The position numbers and the translations under genes are program-made. 64,000 nucleotides of DNA from Ancylobacter amanitiformis (GTDB lineage: Bacteria > Pseudomonadota > Alphaproteobacteria > Rhizobiales > Xanthobacteraceae). The notes under the pieces were generated by a model. The model saw only the letters and a list, made by a program, of their open reading frames with translations, searched no databases and had not been told where the DNA came from. The stretch covers positions 62,001 to 126,000 of the forward strand of contig NZ_JAUSVR010000002.1 of the NCBI RefSeq assembly GCF_030814815.1, written 5' to 3'. The stretch's first letter is position 1, and each line of letters opens with the position of its first letter. Positions 1 through 9,336 of this stretch are shown here, piece by piece.

Positions 1-791
1 GCCCCGCGATGGTCGCGGAACTGCGCGCGCAGGGCGGCGAGTTCGCCGACGCGGCGCACGTTTCGTTTGCGTCTCGCGGTGACGCCGTAGCGCATCCAGT
101 GCTCTTCCGCGACGATCTTGCGGGCGAGCTTCTGCTGGTCGCGCTCTTCCTCTTCCAGCACCTGGTCGCGCCATTCCTCGAAGAAGCCGAAGCCGCGCTC
201 CATGCGCTTGGTGCGGCCGCGATCGAGCCAGACGGTGGCGCGGGTCAGGTCCTGCAGGAAGCGGCGGTCATGGCTGATGAGCACGAGGGCGGAGCGCAGC
301 GAGGCGATTTCCGCCTCCAGCCACTCGATGGCCGGCAGGTCGAGATGGTTGGTCGGCTCGTCGAGCAGCAGGATGTCCGGCTCGGGCGCCAGCACGCGGG
401 CGAGCGCCGCGCGACGGGCCTCGCCGCCCGAGAGATTGGCCGGATCTTCCGCGCCGGTGAGTCCCAGCTCGTTGAGCAGGTACATCGCCCGGTATTCCTG
501 GTCGCCCGGACCCATGCCGGCTTCGACATAATCGAGCGTGGTCTTGAAGCCGGAGAGGTCCGGCTCCTGCGGCAGGTAGCGCACCGTGGCGCCGGGCTGC
601 ACGAAGCGCGGACCGCTATCGGCCTGCACGAGGCCGGCGGCGATCTTGAGCAGGGTGGACTTGCCCGAACCATTGCGGCCGACGAGGCCGACGCGTTCGC
701 CGGAGGAGACAGACAGTTCCGCCCCGTCGAGCAGCGGCGTGCCGCCGAACGTCAGTCGGATGTCCTGGAGGAGGAGGAGAGGAGGCGCCAT
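1..791 (-). CDS. ABC-F family ATP-binding protein (Uup-like), 3' end outside the window
   Basis: Soluble ATPase of the ABC-F class, which act on ribosomes or (Uup) on nucleic acid rather than in transport. About 263 N-terminal residues are visible, beginning MAPPLLLLQDIRLTFGG. The first ABC domain is complete: Walker A GRNGSGKST near residue 38, signature LSGGE near 120, Walker B with DEPTNHLDLP near 145, and ISHDRRFL as the switch histidine. The linker that follows is rich in Glu, Lys and Arg, as in the inter-domain linker of this family. The second ATPase domain lies beyond the left edge. The gene diverges from the oxidase at 942. ABC-F membership is firm; Uup versus EttA-like is inference. 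Confidence 0.85.
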   Translation of the reverse strand, partial: MAPPLLLLQDIRLTFGGTPLLDGAELSVSSGERVGLVGRNGSGKSTLLKIAAGLVQADSGPRFVQPGATVRYLPQEPDLSGFKTTLDYVEAGMGPGDQEYRAMYLLNELGLTGAEDPANLSGGEARRAALARVLAPEPDILLLDEPTNHLDLPAIEWLEAEIASLRSALVLISHDRRFLQDLTRATVWLDRGRTKRMERGFGFFEEWRDQVLEEEERDQQKLARKIVAEEHWMRYGVTARRKRNVRRVGELAALRAQFRDHRG

Positions 792-941
792 GGCGCGGGG
801 ATAGGGGGAAAGCGCGCGCGGGGCAAGGGGAGGAGAGGCCGGCAAGGGCCGCAACGCCCGACACGGATGTAAGCTGTGGTAAGTGAGCCATCATCGCGCT
901 ATGCGAGCCTCCATTTCTGGTCCGCCTGTCGGAGACGGTTC

Positions 942-2357
942 ATGTCCTCCTCGATCGATAGCCTGCTCAAAGCCATCGCCCAGCGCATCGGCGCTGCCCA
1001 TGTGCTCACCGCGCCGGAGGACATGGCCCCCTATCTGCGCGAGGAGCGCGGGCTCTATCAGGGCCAGACGCCGGCCGTGCTCCGGCCCGGCTCGACGCAG
1101 GAGGTCGCCTTCATCGTCGAGGCCTGCGCGGCGGCCGGCATCGCCGTGGTGCCGCAGGGCGGCAATACCGGCCTGGTCGGCGGGCAGGTGCCGTTCGGCG
1201 AGGTGCTCCTCTCGCTGCAGCGTCTTGACCGTATCCGCCAGGTCGACCCCATCGACATGACCATGACGGTGGACGCCGGCTGCATCCTCGACAAGCTGCA
1301 CGAGGCGGCGGAGGCGGCGGGTTGCCTGTTTCCCCTGCACATCGCCTCGCAGGGCTCCTGCCGCATCGGCGGCAATCTCGCCTCCAATGCCGGCGGAACC
1401 GCCGTGCTGCGCTATGGCAATGCGCGCGATCTGGTGCTGGGTCTTGAAGTGGTGCTCGCCGACGGCCGGGTGTGGAACGGCATGAAGCGCCTGCGCAAGA
1501 ACAATGCGGGCTACGATCTCAAGCACCTGTTCCTCGGCACCGAGGGCACGCTCGGCATCATCACCGGCGCTGTGCTGAAGCTGTTTCCGCAGCCGGCGCA
1601 GCGCGCGACCGCCTTTCTCGCGGTGCCGGATCCGGCGGCGGCGCTCGCCCTTCTCAACCGCCTGCGTGGCGAGGCGGGGGACGCGCTGACCACGTTCGAG
1701 CTGATGGCGGCCTTCGGCGTCGAGACGGTGCTCAATCACATGCCCGGCACCGTGCGCCCGTTCCGCGACAGCTATGACTGGTATGTGCTGGCGGAATTCT
1801 CCGCGCCGACCCGCGCCTTCGACCTTGCCGCCCTGATGGAGGAAAGCCTCGGCACCGCCATGGAGGCGGGCGAGGTGGTCGATGCCGTCATCGCCGCCAG
1901 CCAGGCGCAGGCGGCCGCGCTGTGGCGGCTGCGCGAGGATATGTCGGAGGCGCAGAAGCACGAGGGCGGCTCGATCAAGCACGACGTTTCCGTGCCGGTG
2001 TCTCGCGTGCCGGAATTTCTCGCCCGCGCCCTGCCGGCGGTCGAGGCCCTGCTGCCGGGCCTGCGCCCATGCCCGTTCGGCCATGTCGGCGACGGCAATA
2101 TCCATTTCAATCTCAGCCAGCCCGTCGGCATGGACAAGGCCGCCTTCCTCGCCATGTGGGAGGCCTTCAACCGCGTCGTTCACGATATCGTGGTCGAGAT
2201 GGACGGCTCGATCGCCGCCGAGCACGGCATCGGCATTCTGAAGCGCGAGGAACTGGCGCATTACGCCGATGCGGTCGGGCTCGACCTGATGCACCGCCTC
2301 AAGAGGGCGCTGGATCCCGCCGGACTGCTCAATCCGGGCAAGGTGATTCACTTGTGA
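942..2357 (+). CDS. FAD-binding oxidase (D-lactate dehydrogenase / glycolate oxidase GlcD type)
   Basis: Flavoenzyme of 471 residues that probably oxidises a 2-hydroxy acid such as D-lactate, D-2-hydroxyglutarate or glycolate. An N-terminal FAD_binding_4 domain carries VVPQGGNTGLVGGQ near residue 70 and the GTEGTLGIIT segment near 200. The C-terminal FAD-oxidase domain has the metal/substrate histidines in GHVGDGNIHFN and ends with the family motif EHGIGILKRE followed by LNPGKV. The ATG at 942 is chosen because GGAG lies 8-11 bases upstream and the conserved domain starts directly after it. A longer reading from 876 adds only non-conserved residues. The exact substrate cannot be read from the sequence. 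Confidence 0.85.
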   Translation: MSSSIDSLLKAIAQRIGAAHVLTAPEDMAPYLREERGLYQGQTPAVLRPGSTQEVAFIVEACAAAGIAVVPQGGNTGLVGGQVPFGEVLLSLQRLDRIRQVDPIDMTMTVDAGCILDKLHEAAEAAGCLFPLHIASQGSCRIGGNLASNAGGTAVLRYGNARDLVLGLEVVLADGRVWNGMKRLRKNNAGYDLKHLFLGTEGTLGIITGAVLKLFPQPAQRATAFLAVPDPAAALALLNRLRGEAGDALTTFELMAAFGVETVLNHMPGTVRPFRDSYDWYVLAEFSAPTRAFDLAALMEESLGTAMEAGEVVDAVIAASQAQAAALWRLREDMSEAQKHEGGSIKHDVSVPVSRVPEFLARALPAVEALLPGLRPCPFGHVGDGNIHFNLSQPVGMDKAAFLAMWEAFNRVVHDIVVEMDGSIAAEHGIGILKREELAHYADAVGLDLMHRLKRALDPAGLLNPGKVIHL

Positions 2358-2375
2358 GACAGTAGTAAATCTCAG

Positions 2376-2391
2376 TTTAGAATAATGTAAA
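2376..2391 (+). promoter_or_regulatory. Candidate Irr-type iron-control site before exbB
   Basis: TTTAGAATAATGTAAA is an imperfect palindrome in a short AT-rich stretch 198 bases before exbB. Its left half TTTAGAA matches the half-site of the rhizobial iron control element bound by Irr exactly; the right half matches at 5 of 7 positions. ExbB/ExbD/TonB systems are commonly iron-regulated, which supports the reading. No Fur-type box was recognised. Confidence 0.35.
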
Positions 2392-2573
2392 ACTGGTATT
2401 TGCTAAGGAATTTCCCGATTTGAAACGTTCTACATTAAGGCGCCGAGGCTTTTTGCTGTTGTCGGCCTCGTGCCTGCGGGTTTATGGAAGCCGGTAACGG
2501 ACAAGTCCGGCACGCCATGACGCTGTGATTCATCACGCGGAGGAGGGCGGCCGACCGAACTCGGGTTGCCGCC

Positions 2574-3629
2574 ATGCTGACACGCCACACCGCCCTTTCG
2601 CCTCGCCTGCGCCAAGCGGCCTTTCTGGCGCTGGCCCTTCTGTTCGGGCTTGCGCCGGTGCAAGCCCAGCAGCCGGCCGCCCCCGCCCCCCAGAGCGGCG
2701 CGCCCGTGGCCGGACAGCCGGCGCAAGCGCAGCCGGCGCCCCTCCAGCCGCTGCCCCTCCAGCCGTTTGTCACGCCGTCTCCGGCCACCGCCGTCGAGCC
2801 GGCGCCCGTAGTTCCGGCGGGCACGCCCGTCGTGGATCCGGCGGCGCCGGCTCCGGTGGTCGCGCAGGAGGATGTCACGGTCGCCGCGCAGATGCCGCAT
2901 GATCTGTCGCCGTGGGGCATGTTCATGGCGGCCGACTGGGTGGTGAAGGCGGTGATGATCGGCCTCGCCTTCGCGTCCGTCGTCACCTGGACGGTGTGGC
3001 TCGCCAAGTCGGTGGAACTGCTTTTCGCCAAGGCGCGGCTGCGGCGGGCGCTGAAGGGCTTCCTCGCGGCGGCCTCGCTTGAGGAAGCGCGCGATGTCGG
3101 CGCCGCGGGACCGGCCGGCGCCATGATCAAGGCGACGGCGCTGGAACTGAAGCGCTCCAGCGATCTGCCGGCCGAGGGCATCAAGGAGCGCGTGTCGATT
3201 TCGCTGGGACGCATCGAGGTGGCGGCGGGCCGCGCCATTGCCCGAGGCACCGGCCTGCTCGCCACCATTGGCGCCACGGCGCCCTTTGTCGGCCTGTTCG
3301 GCACGGTGTGGGGCATCATGAACTCGTTCATCGGCATCTCGAAGGCGCAGACCACCAACCTCGCCGTGGTGGCGCCGGGCATTGCCGAGGCGCTGCTGGC
3401 CACCGCGATCGGCCTTGTCGCCGCCATTCCGGCGGTGGTGATCTACAATCATTTCAGCCGGCAGGTTTCCGGCTATCGCGTGCTGATGGGCGACGCGGCG
3501 GCCGAGGTGCTGCGCCTGCTCTCGCGCGACCTCGACCGTCGCGATGTCGCCCGCACGCGCGGCGGACAGGTCCATGCCGCGTCGCCGGCGGCGGCCGCCG
3601 CCTCGCGCCTGCGCGCCGCTGCGGAGTAG
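2574..3629 (+). CDS. exbB: TonB-system biopolymer transport protein ExbB
   Basis: Inner-membrane proton-channel subunit that, with ExbD, energises TonB for uptake across the outer membrane. The 351-residue protein starts with a signal-like hydrophobic segment (about residues 13-32), then a long Pro/Ala-rich periplasmic stretch to about 105. Transmembrane segments follow near 120-145, 215-245 and 265-290. The MotA/TolQ/ExbB signature is seen in ATIGATAPFVGLFGTVWGIM and the GIAEALLATAIGL segment. The Pro-rich N-terminal extension is typical of alphaproteobacterial long ExbB proteins. It is first in an operon with exbD (6-base gap) and tonB. Confidence 0.95.
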   Translation: MLTRHTALSPRLRQAAFLALALLFGLAPVQAQQPAAPAPQSGAPVAGQPAQAQPAPLQPLPLQPFVTPSPATAVEPAPVVPAGTPVVDPAAPAPVVAQEDVTVAAQMPHDLSPWGMFMAADWVVKAVMIGLAFASVVTWTVWLAKSVELLFAKARLRRALKGFLAAASLEEARDVGAAGPAGAMIKATALELKRSSDLPAEGIKERVSISLGRIEVAAGRAIARGTGLLATIGATAPFVGLFGTVWGIMNSFIGISKAQTTNLAVVAPGIAEALLATAIGLVAAIPAVVIYNHFSRQVSGYRVLMGDAAAEVLRLLSRDLDRRDVARTRGGQVHAASPAAAAASRLRAAAE

Positions 3630-3635
3630 CGCGCC

Positions 3636-4112
3636 ATGGCCGCCAAGCTGCAGAGCACGGACAGCGACGATCTCGTCGAGAACCACGAGATCAACGTCAC
3701 GCCCTTCATCGACGTGATTCTGGTGCTGCTGATCATTTTCATGGTGGCCGCGCCGCTCTCCACCGTCGATGTCGCGGTGGACCTGCCGGCCTCCAATGCC
3801 GCCGTGCAGCCGCGCCCGGACAAGCCGGTCTATCTCACGGTGAAGGGCGATCTCGGCCTCGCGCTCGGCAACGAGGATGTGGCGCGCGAGGCGCTCAACT
3901 CCACGCTCGACCGCGCGACCGAGGGCAAGAAGGACACGCGGATCTTCCTGCGGGCGGACAAGAGCGTCGACTATGGCGCGCTGATGGAGGTGATGAACCT
4001 GCTGCGCGCGGCGGGCTATCTCAAGATCGCGCTGGTGGGGCTGGAAATGGCCGGCCAGCCCGCCGCGGGATCTGCCGCCGCGCCCGCTGCCGCCGCGCCG
4101 GCAGCGCCGTGA
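3636..4112 (+). CDS. exbD: TonB-system biopolymer transport protein ExbD
   Basis: Partner of ExbB, 158 residues, with one N-terminal membrane helix (about residues 24-44) and a periplasmic domain. The proton-conducting aspartate lies in the conserved NVTPFIDVILVLLIIFM segment. The periplasmic domain carries RADKSVDYGALMEVMNLLRAAG, usual for ExbD/TolR, with a final Ala/Pro-rich tail. It starts 6 bases after exbB stops and probably shares its transcript. A TolR assignment is less likely because the downstream gene is tonB rather than tolA/tolB. Confidence 0.94.
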   Translation: MAAKLQSTDSDDLVENHEINVTPFIDVILVLLIIFMVAAPLSTVDVAVDLPASNAAVQPRPDKPVYLTVKGDLGLALGNEDVAREALNSTLDRATEGKKDTRIFLRADKSVDYGALMEVMNLLRAAGYLKIALVGLEMAGQPAAGSAAAPAAAAPAAP

Positions 4113-4125
4113 GCGCGCGGCGGAC

Positions 4126-4215
4126 ATGAGCGTGCGGCCAGAGATGCGGGCCAAGCCGGAAATGCGGGCCAAGCCGGAAATGCGGGCCAAGCCGGAGATG
4201 TGGGCAAAGCCATGA
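4126..4215 (+). CDS. 29-codon repeat mini-ORF whose stop overlaps the tonB start
   Basis: An ATG 13 bases after exbD opens a frame encoding MSVRP followed by the hexapeptide EMRAKP three times and once as EMWAKP. It stops at TGA 4213-4215, which overlaps the tonB ATG at 4212 in an ATGA junction. The repeated DNA unit is 18 bp (4141-4158, 4159-4176, 4177-4194, 4195-4212). The frame could translationally couple exbD to tonB, or it may simply be a tandem duplication of leader sequence. No family is recognised and translation is unproven. Confidence 0.3.
   Translation: MSVRPEMRAKPEMRAKPEMRAKPEMWAKP
4141..4212 (+). repeat. Four 18-bp tandem repeats before tonB
   Basis: Four adjacent copies of an 18-bp unit, consensus GAAATGCGGGCCAAGCCG, fill most of the exbD-tonB spacer. 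Copies 2 and 3 are identical; copies 1 and 4 differ slightly. The last unit includes the first base of the tonB start codon. Confidence 0.9.
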
Positions 4216-5081
4216 GCCTGATGCTCCTCAAGGGCGGGCCGCGCCAGCGCGGCGTGGAGGTTCTCGTCTGGACCGTGTGCGGCGCGCTGGTGCTGGGCGT
4301 GCACGGTGCGGCGGTGGCCTACATGCTGCAGCAGCCTCCCCTCGTCGCGGCCGACGAGCCGGCGGCGATCATGATCGAACTGGCGGAACTGCCGGTCTCG
4401 CCCGAGGCCGAGCCTGTCGAACTGCCGCCCGGCCCGCAAATGGTGGAGGCGCCGGAGAAGATCGAGCAGGAGGTTCCCCCCGATCCGCTGTCGGAGGTGG
4501 AGGACGTGCCTCCGCCCGAGCCGGAGATCGAGCAGGAGCCGATTCCCGAGGTCGCGCAATCGCCTGCTCCCGACATCGAGGTGCCGCTGCCGCCCCCTCC
4601 GCCGCTTGCCGCCGAACTGACGCCGCCGGAGAAGAAGCCGGATCCGCCGAAGGAGCGGCCCAAGCCGAAGCCCAAGCCGAAGGAGCGGGAGAAGAGCGAG
4701 AAGCCGCCGGCGCCGCAGACCTCGGCCGCTCCCTCGATCGACGCCGCGCGCGCCGACCGCGTCGCCGCGCCGACGGCCGGCGCCGCCTCCTCGCGCTCGA
4801 TGACGGCGGCGAACTGGCGCTCGCGCCTGATGGCCCATCTCAACCGCCACAAGCGCTATCCAGCCGGCGAGAATGGCAGCGGCAAGGCGCGCGTCGCCTT
4901 CACCATCGATCGCTCGGGGCGCGTGCTCGCAGTGCGGCTGATCGGCGGTTCCGGCAATGGCAGCTTCGATGAGGAAGCGGTGGCCATGGTGCGGCGCGCC
5001 TCGCCCGTGCCGCCGCCGCCGGCCGATATTGGCGGCAGCACCATCAGGTTCAGCGTGCCGGTGGACTTCACCCGGCGCTGA
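4212..5081 (+). CDS. tonB: Energy transducer TonB
   Basis: Periplasm-spanning protein of 289 residues that passes proton-motive energy from ExbB/ExbD to outer-membrane receptors. There is one N-terminal membrane helix (about residues 18-38). A long Pro/Glu/Lys-rich spacer runs from about 50 to 185, with repeated PKPKPK-type stretches near 150. A C-terminal TonB domain (about 200-289) contains YPAGENGSGKARVAF and ends PVDFTRR. The start is ATG 4212. An in-frame GTG at 4200 is possible but lies inside the 18-bp repeats. It is the third gene of the exbB-exbD-tonB operon. Confidence 0.92.
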   Translation: MSLMLLKGGPRQRGVEVLVWTVCGALVLGVHGAAVAYMLQQPPLVAADEPAAIMIELAELPVSPEAEPVELPPGPQMVEAPEKIEQEVPPDPLSEVEDVPPPEPEIEQEPIPEVAQSPAPDIEVPLPPPPPLAAELTPPEKKPDPPKERPKPKPKPKEREKSEKPPAPQTSAAPSIDAARADRVAAPTAGAASSRSMTAANWRSRLMAHLNRHKRYPAGENGSGKARVAFTIDRSGRVLAVRLIGGSGNGSFDEEAVAMVRRASPVPPPPADIGGSTIRFSVPVDFTRR

Positions 5082-5102
5082 CGCGGGAAGGACGCGTCAG
5101 CG
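5076..5102. terminator. Hairpin at the tonB / dppF convergent junction
   Basis: CGCTGACGCG (5076-5085) and CGCGTCAGCG (5093-5102) form a perfect 10-bp stem with a 7-base loop. The left arm contains the tonB stop codon. There is no clear T tract, so it is terminator-like rather than a textbook intrinsic terminator. It could serve both converging genes. Confidence 0.5.
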
Positions 5103-5156
5103 GCACGCCGGATGTGACGGCGCACGCTTTGGAGCGCACGCCCGCTGCCGCGCCCG

Positions 5157-6145
<989 letters not shown>

Positions 6146-6149
<4 letters not shown>

Positions 6150-7135
6150 GCGGCGATTTCCTGGGCCCGCGGGACGCCGTCGACCAGCGGGGTGTGGCAC
6201 AGCGCATGGCCGAGCGCGGCGCTCGCGCGCGGTGGCGGCACGGTGCGGCAGGTGTCGGTGGCGAAGCGGCAGCGGGGCGAGAACAGGCAGCCCTTCGGCC
6301 GGTCCGCCAGCCCCGGCACCACGCCGGGTATGGAGGGCAGCAGCCGGCCATGCGCCCGCTCGGGCAGGGCCGCCAGCAGGGCGGATGTATAGGGGTGGTG
6401 CGGATCGCGGAACAGGCCGCGGGTCGTCTGCATCTCGATCTGCTGGCCGGCATATTGCACGCAGACCCGCTGCGAGGTCTCCGCCACCACGCCCATGTCA
6501 TGGGTGATCAGCACCAGGCCGACGCCGCTCTCTCTCTGCAGCCGCAGCAGCAGGTCGAGGATCTGCGCCTGAATGGTGACATCGAGCGCGGTGGTCGGCT
6601 CGTCGGCGATGATGAGCTTGGGGCGGCAGGCCAGCGCCATGGCGATCATCACGCGCTGGCTCATGCCGCCGGAAAGCTGGTGCGGAAAAGCCTTCAGCCG
6701 CCGCACCGGCTCGGGGATGCCGACCAGCTCCAGCAGTTCCACCGCCCGCGCCTGCCGCTGCGCCCGCGACAGGTCGAGATGGGCGGCCATCGCCTCGCGG
6801 ATCTGGAAGCCGACCGTGAAACACGGATTGAGGCTCGACATCGGCTCCTGGAAGATCATCGCGATGTCGCGCCCGATGATCTTGCGCCGCTCGCGCGGGG
6901 TGAGGGTGGCGAGGTCCTGCCCGTCGAAGGAGAGCCGGTCGGCTGTCACCTTGGCGGTCCACGGCAGCAGGCCCATCACCGCCAGCATGGCGACCGACTT
7001 GCCCGAGCCGGATTCGCCGACGATGGCGACCAGTTCGCCCGCCTCGACGTCGAGGTCCACCCCGTCCACCGCCCGGAAGGGGCCGCGTGAGGTCGCGAAA
7101 GTAACGGAGAGGTTGCGGATGGAGAGTAGCGGCAT
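6146..7135 (-). CDS. dppD: Dipeptide/oligopeptide ABC transporter ATP-binding protein DppD
   Basis: First ATPase of the peptide importer, 329 residues. It shows Walker A GESGSGKSVAML, the signature LSGGMSQRVMIAMAL and Walker B ADEPTTALDVT, plus a C-terminal oligo_HPY domain with the CLFSPRC cysteines that can hold an Fe-S cluster in DppD proteins. It starts 3 bases after the dppC stop and overlaps dppF by 4 bases, so translation of the ATPase pair is probably coupled. Confidence 0.92.
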
Positions 7136-7138
7136 CTC

Positions 7139-8110
7139 TCAGCTCCTCCTCAGCTTCGGGTCGAGCGCGTCGCGCAGGCCGTCGCCCATCAGGTTGATGG
7201 CGACCACGGTGACGAGGATGGCAAGGCCCGGCAGCGTCACGATCCACGGCGCGGAGCGGATGAATTCGCGCGAGTCGGCCAGCATGGCGCCCCATTCCGG
7301 GGTCGGCGGCTGCGCGCCGAGGCCGAGGAAGCCCAGCGCCGCTGCTTCCAGGATCGCGTCGGAAATGCCGAGCGCGGCCTGCACGATGAGCGGGGCGAGG
7401 CAGTTCGGCAGCACGGTGACGAACATCAGCCGCAGCTTGCCGACGCCGGCGACCTGTGCCGCGACGACATATTCCTTCGACAGTTCGGCCATGGCGGCGG
7501 CGCGCACCAGGCGCACATAGCGCGGCAGGTAGACGACGGTGACGGCCACGATCGTGTTGGTGAGGCTGGGGCCCAGCACCGCCACGACCAGGATGGCCAG
7601 CACGAGGCTCGGGATGGCCACCACGAGGTCCATGACGCGCATCACCACCACTTCGACGATGCCGCGCAGGAAGGCGCTGGCGAGGCCGAGCACGATGCCG
7701 ACCGCGACCGAGACCAGCATTACCGACAGGCCGATGCCGAGCGAGATGCGCGCGCCATAGATGAGGCGCGAGAGCACGTCGCGCCCCACCGCATCGGTGC
7801 CGAACGGAAAGGACCAGATGCCCCCCGCCCATACCGGCGGCAGCAGCACATGCTCGCGGAACTGCTCGATCGGCGAATGCAGCGCGAGAAGCGGCGCGAA
7901 GATCGCCAGCAGGGTGATGAACACCACCACCGCGAGGCCGAGCACGGCGCCGCGATTCTCGCTGAAGGCCGACCAGAAGGCCCGGAGCGGCGAAATCTCG
8001 GGAGGAACCGTCTCGATCAGCGCGTCCGCCGGCGAAGAGGCGGGCGAAGTGGCCGGCGAAGAGGCCGGCGAAGGGACTGAAGCGGCGTTGAGGACCGGAT
8101 CATCCGCCAT
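7139..8110 (-). CDS. dppC: Dipeptide ABC transporter permease DppC
   Basis: Inner-membrane permease of 323 residues. The start ATG 8110 has GAGGA about 7 bases upstream and overlaps dppB by 11 bases; a start at 8137 would deepen the overlap. The N-terminal tail holds four tetrapeptide repeats of the SPAS/SPAT type, coded by 12-bp DNA repeats. OppC_N and BPD_transp_1 domains follow, with GTDAVGRDVLSRLIYGARIS and the EAA loop near EAAALGFLGLGAQPPTPEWG. About six membrane helices are visible. Confidence 0.92.
   Translation of the reverse strand: MADDPVLNAASVPSPASSPATSPASSPADALIETVPPEISPLRAFWSAFSENRGAVLGLAVVVFITLLAIFAPLLALHSPIEQFREHVLLPPVWAGGIWSFPFGTDAVGRDVLSRLIYGARISLGIGLSVMLVSVAVGIVLGLASAFLRGIVEVVVMRVMDLVVAIPSLVLAILVVAVLGPSLTNTIVAVTVVYLPRYVRLVRAAAMAELSKEYVVAAQVAGVGKLRLMFVTVLPNCLAPLIVQAALGISDAILEAAALGFLGLGAQPPTPEWGAMLADSREFIRSAPWIVTLPGLAILVTVVAINLMGDGLRDALDPKLRRS
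8028..8075. repeat. Four 12-bp tandem repeats in the dppC N-terminus
   Basis: Four consecutive 12-bp units (consensus GCCGGCGAAGAG on the plus strand) code for the SPAS/SPAT tetrapeptides in the cytoplasmic tail of DppC. The unit length keeps the reading frame. Confidence 0.8.
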
Positions 8111-9113
8111 GACGAATCCTCGGATTGATCGCGACATAGAGCAGGTCGACGATGAGATTGACGAGGATGACGATGCCGGAGATCAGCATGATGCCGCCTT
8201 GCAGCGCGGGATAGTCGCGGCGGGAAATCGATTCGATCAGCCATTTTCCCACCCCCGGCCAGGCGAAGATGGTCTCTGTCAGCACCGCGCCCGCGAGCAG
8301 CGTGCCGGTTTGCAGCCCAATGACGGTCACGACCGGGATCAGCGCGTTGCGCAGCGCATGAAGGCCCACCACGCGCAGCGGCGAGAGACCCTTGGCGCGC
8401 GCCGTGCGCACGTAGTCCTCGCTCAGCACTTCCAGCATGGAGGAGCGCGTCATGCGCGCGATCACCGCCAGCGGAATGGTGCCGAGCACGATGGACGGCA
8501 GGATGAGGTGGGATACCGCCGCGCCGAACGCGCCTTCCTGGTCCGACAGCAGGCTGTCGATCAGCATGAAGCCCGTCACCGGTTCGAAATAGTAATTGAT
8601 GAGGTCCATGCGACCGGAAACCGGGGTGAGCCCGAGATATTCCGACATGAACATGATGAGCAGCAGGCCCCACCAGAAGATCGGCATGGAATAGCCGGCC
8701 AGCGCCACCGTCATGACAGAGTGATCGAAGATGCTGCCGCGCTTGACCGCGGCGATGACGCCGGCGGGGATGCCCAGCACGATGGCGAAGATCAGCCCGC
8801 AGAAGGCCAGTTCCAGCGTTGCCGGGAACAGGATGGCGAATTCATGCAGGATGGGCGTCTTGGTGACGATGGAGACGCCGAAATCGCCGTGCAGGATGCC
8901 GTTGGCATAATGCAGGAACTGCTGCCACACCGGCTGGTCGAGGCCAAGCTCGTGGCGCAGCATGGCGAGGCGCTCGGGCGCGATGCCGCGCTCGCCGGTG
9001 CGCGCCTCGATCGGGTCGCCCGGCACCAGCCGCACGGCGACAAAGGTGACGAACATCAGCGCCACGAAAGTCGGCAGCGTCAGCGCGACTCGGCGAAGAA
9101 AAAATCGAAACAT
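8100..9113 (-). CDS. dppB: Dipeptide ABC transporter permease DppB
   Basis: Inner-membrane permease of 337 residues, the usual DppB length when started at ATG 9113 (MFRFFLRRVALTLPTF). An upstream ATG at 9182 adds a charged non-conserved tail. It has the family N-terminus with VRLVPGDPIEARTGERG, about six membrane helices, and the EAA motif in DYVRTARAKGLSPLRVVGLHALRNA in residues about 225-250. It overlaps dppC. A 223-base spacer with a strong hairpin separates it from dppA. Confidence 0.92.
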   Translation of the reverse strand: MFRFFLRRVALTLPTFVALMFVTFVAVRLVPGDPIEARTGERGIAPERLAMLRHELGLDQPVWQQFLHYANGILHGDFGVSIVTKTPILHEFAILFPATLELAFCGLIFAIVLGIPAGVIAAVKRGSIFDHSVMTVALAGYSMPIFWWGLLLIMFMSEYLGLTPVSGRMDLINYYFEPVTGFMLIDSLLSDQEGAFGAAVSHLILPSIVLGTIPLAVIARMTRSSMLEVLSEDYVRTARAKGLSPLRVVGLHALRNALIPVVTVIGLQTGTLLAGAVLTETIFAWPGVGKWLIESISRRDYPALQGGIMLISGIVILVNLIVDLLYVAINPRIRHGG

Positions 9114-9294
9114 CGAGATCCCGGGCTTTGAATGCCCCGCCTCGGCGTCGCCAGGGGCGACGGAGCGCTTGCGCGCCTTCACGAGCGGGGAGGGGGTTGC
9201 GCCTCAAGGGACGCGGCACGCGCTACGGCATTGCCTGCGGCACGAGCCGCCGCCCTTGTAAAGGCGACGGCTCATCCGCTTTTTCGCGAATGCA

Positions 9295-9328
9295 CGGCGC
9301 CGGCGGGGCGCTCCAGCCCCCGGCGCCG
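9295..9328 (-). terminator. Stem-loop between dppA and dppB
   Basis: CGGCGCCGG (9295-9303) pairs with CCGGCGCCG (9320-9328). After one bulged base, three more G-C pairs extend the stem. It lies 9 bases beyond the dppA stop. Such hairpins after the binding-protein gene often stabilise or partly terminate the transcript so that DppA outnumbers the membrane parts. That role is inferred. Confidence 0.55.
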
Positions 9329-9336
9329 GCATCAGG

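Noticed and set aside
118-872. Long open readings on the plus strand across the left edge
   Set aside because: They are high-GC shadows of the ABC-F ATPase on the minus strand, which shows intact Walker and signature motifs.
891-2351. A 486-codon minus-strand frame opposite the FAD oxidase
   Set aside because: It has His/Arg/Asp-rich low-complexity sequence with no domain, the usual antisense shadow of a high-GC gene.
2430-4850. An 806-codon minus-strand frame opposite exbB-exbD-tonB
   Set aside because: Composition is an antisense shadow with a repeated ISGLAR run that merely mirrors the 18-bp repeats. All family motifs lie on the plus strand.
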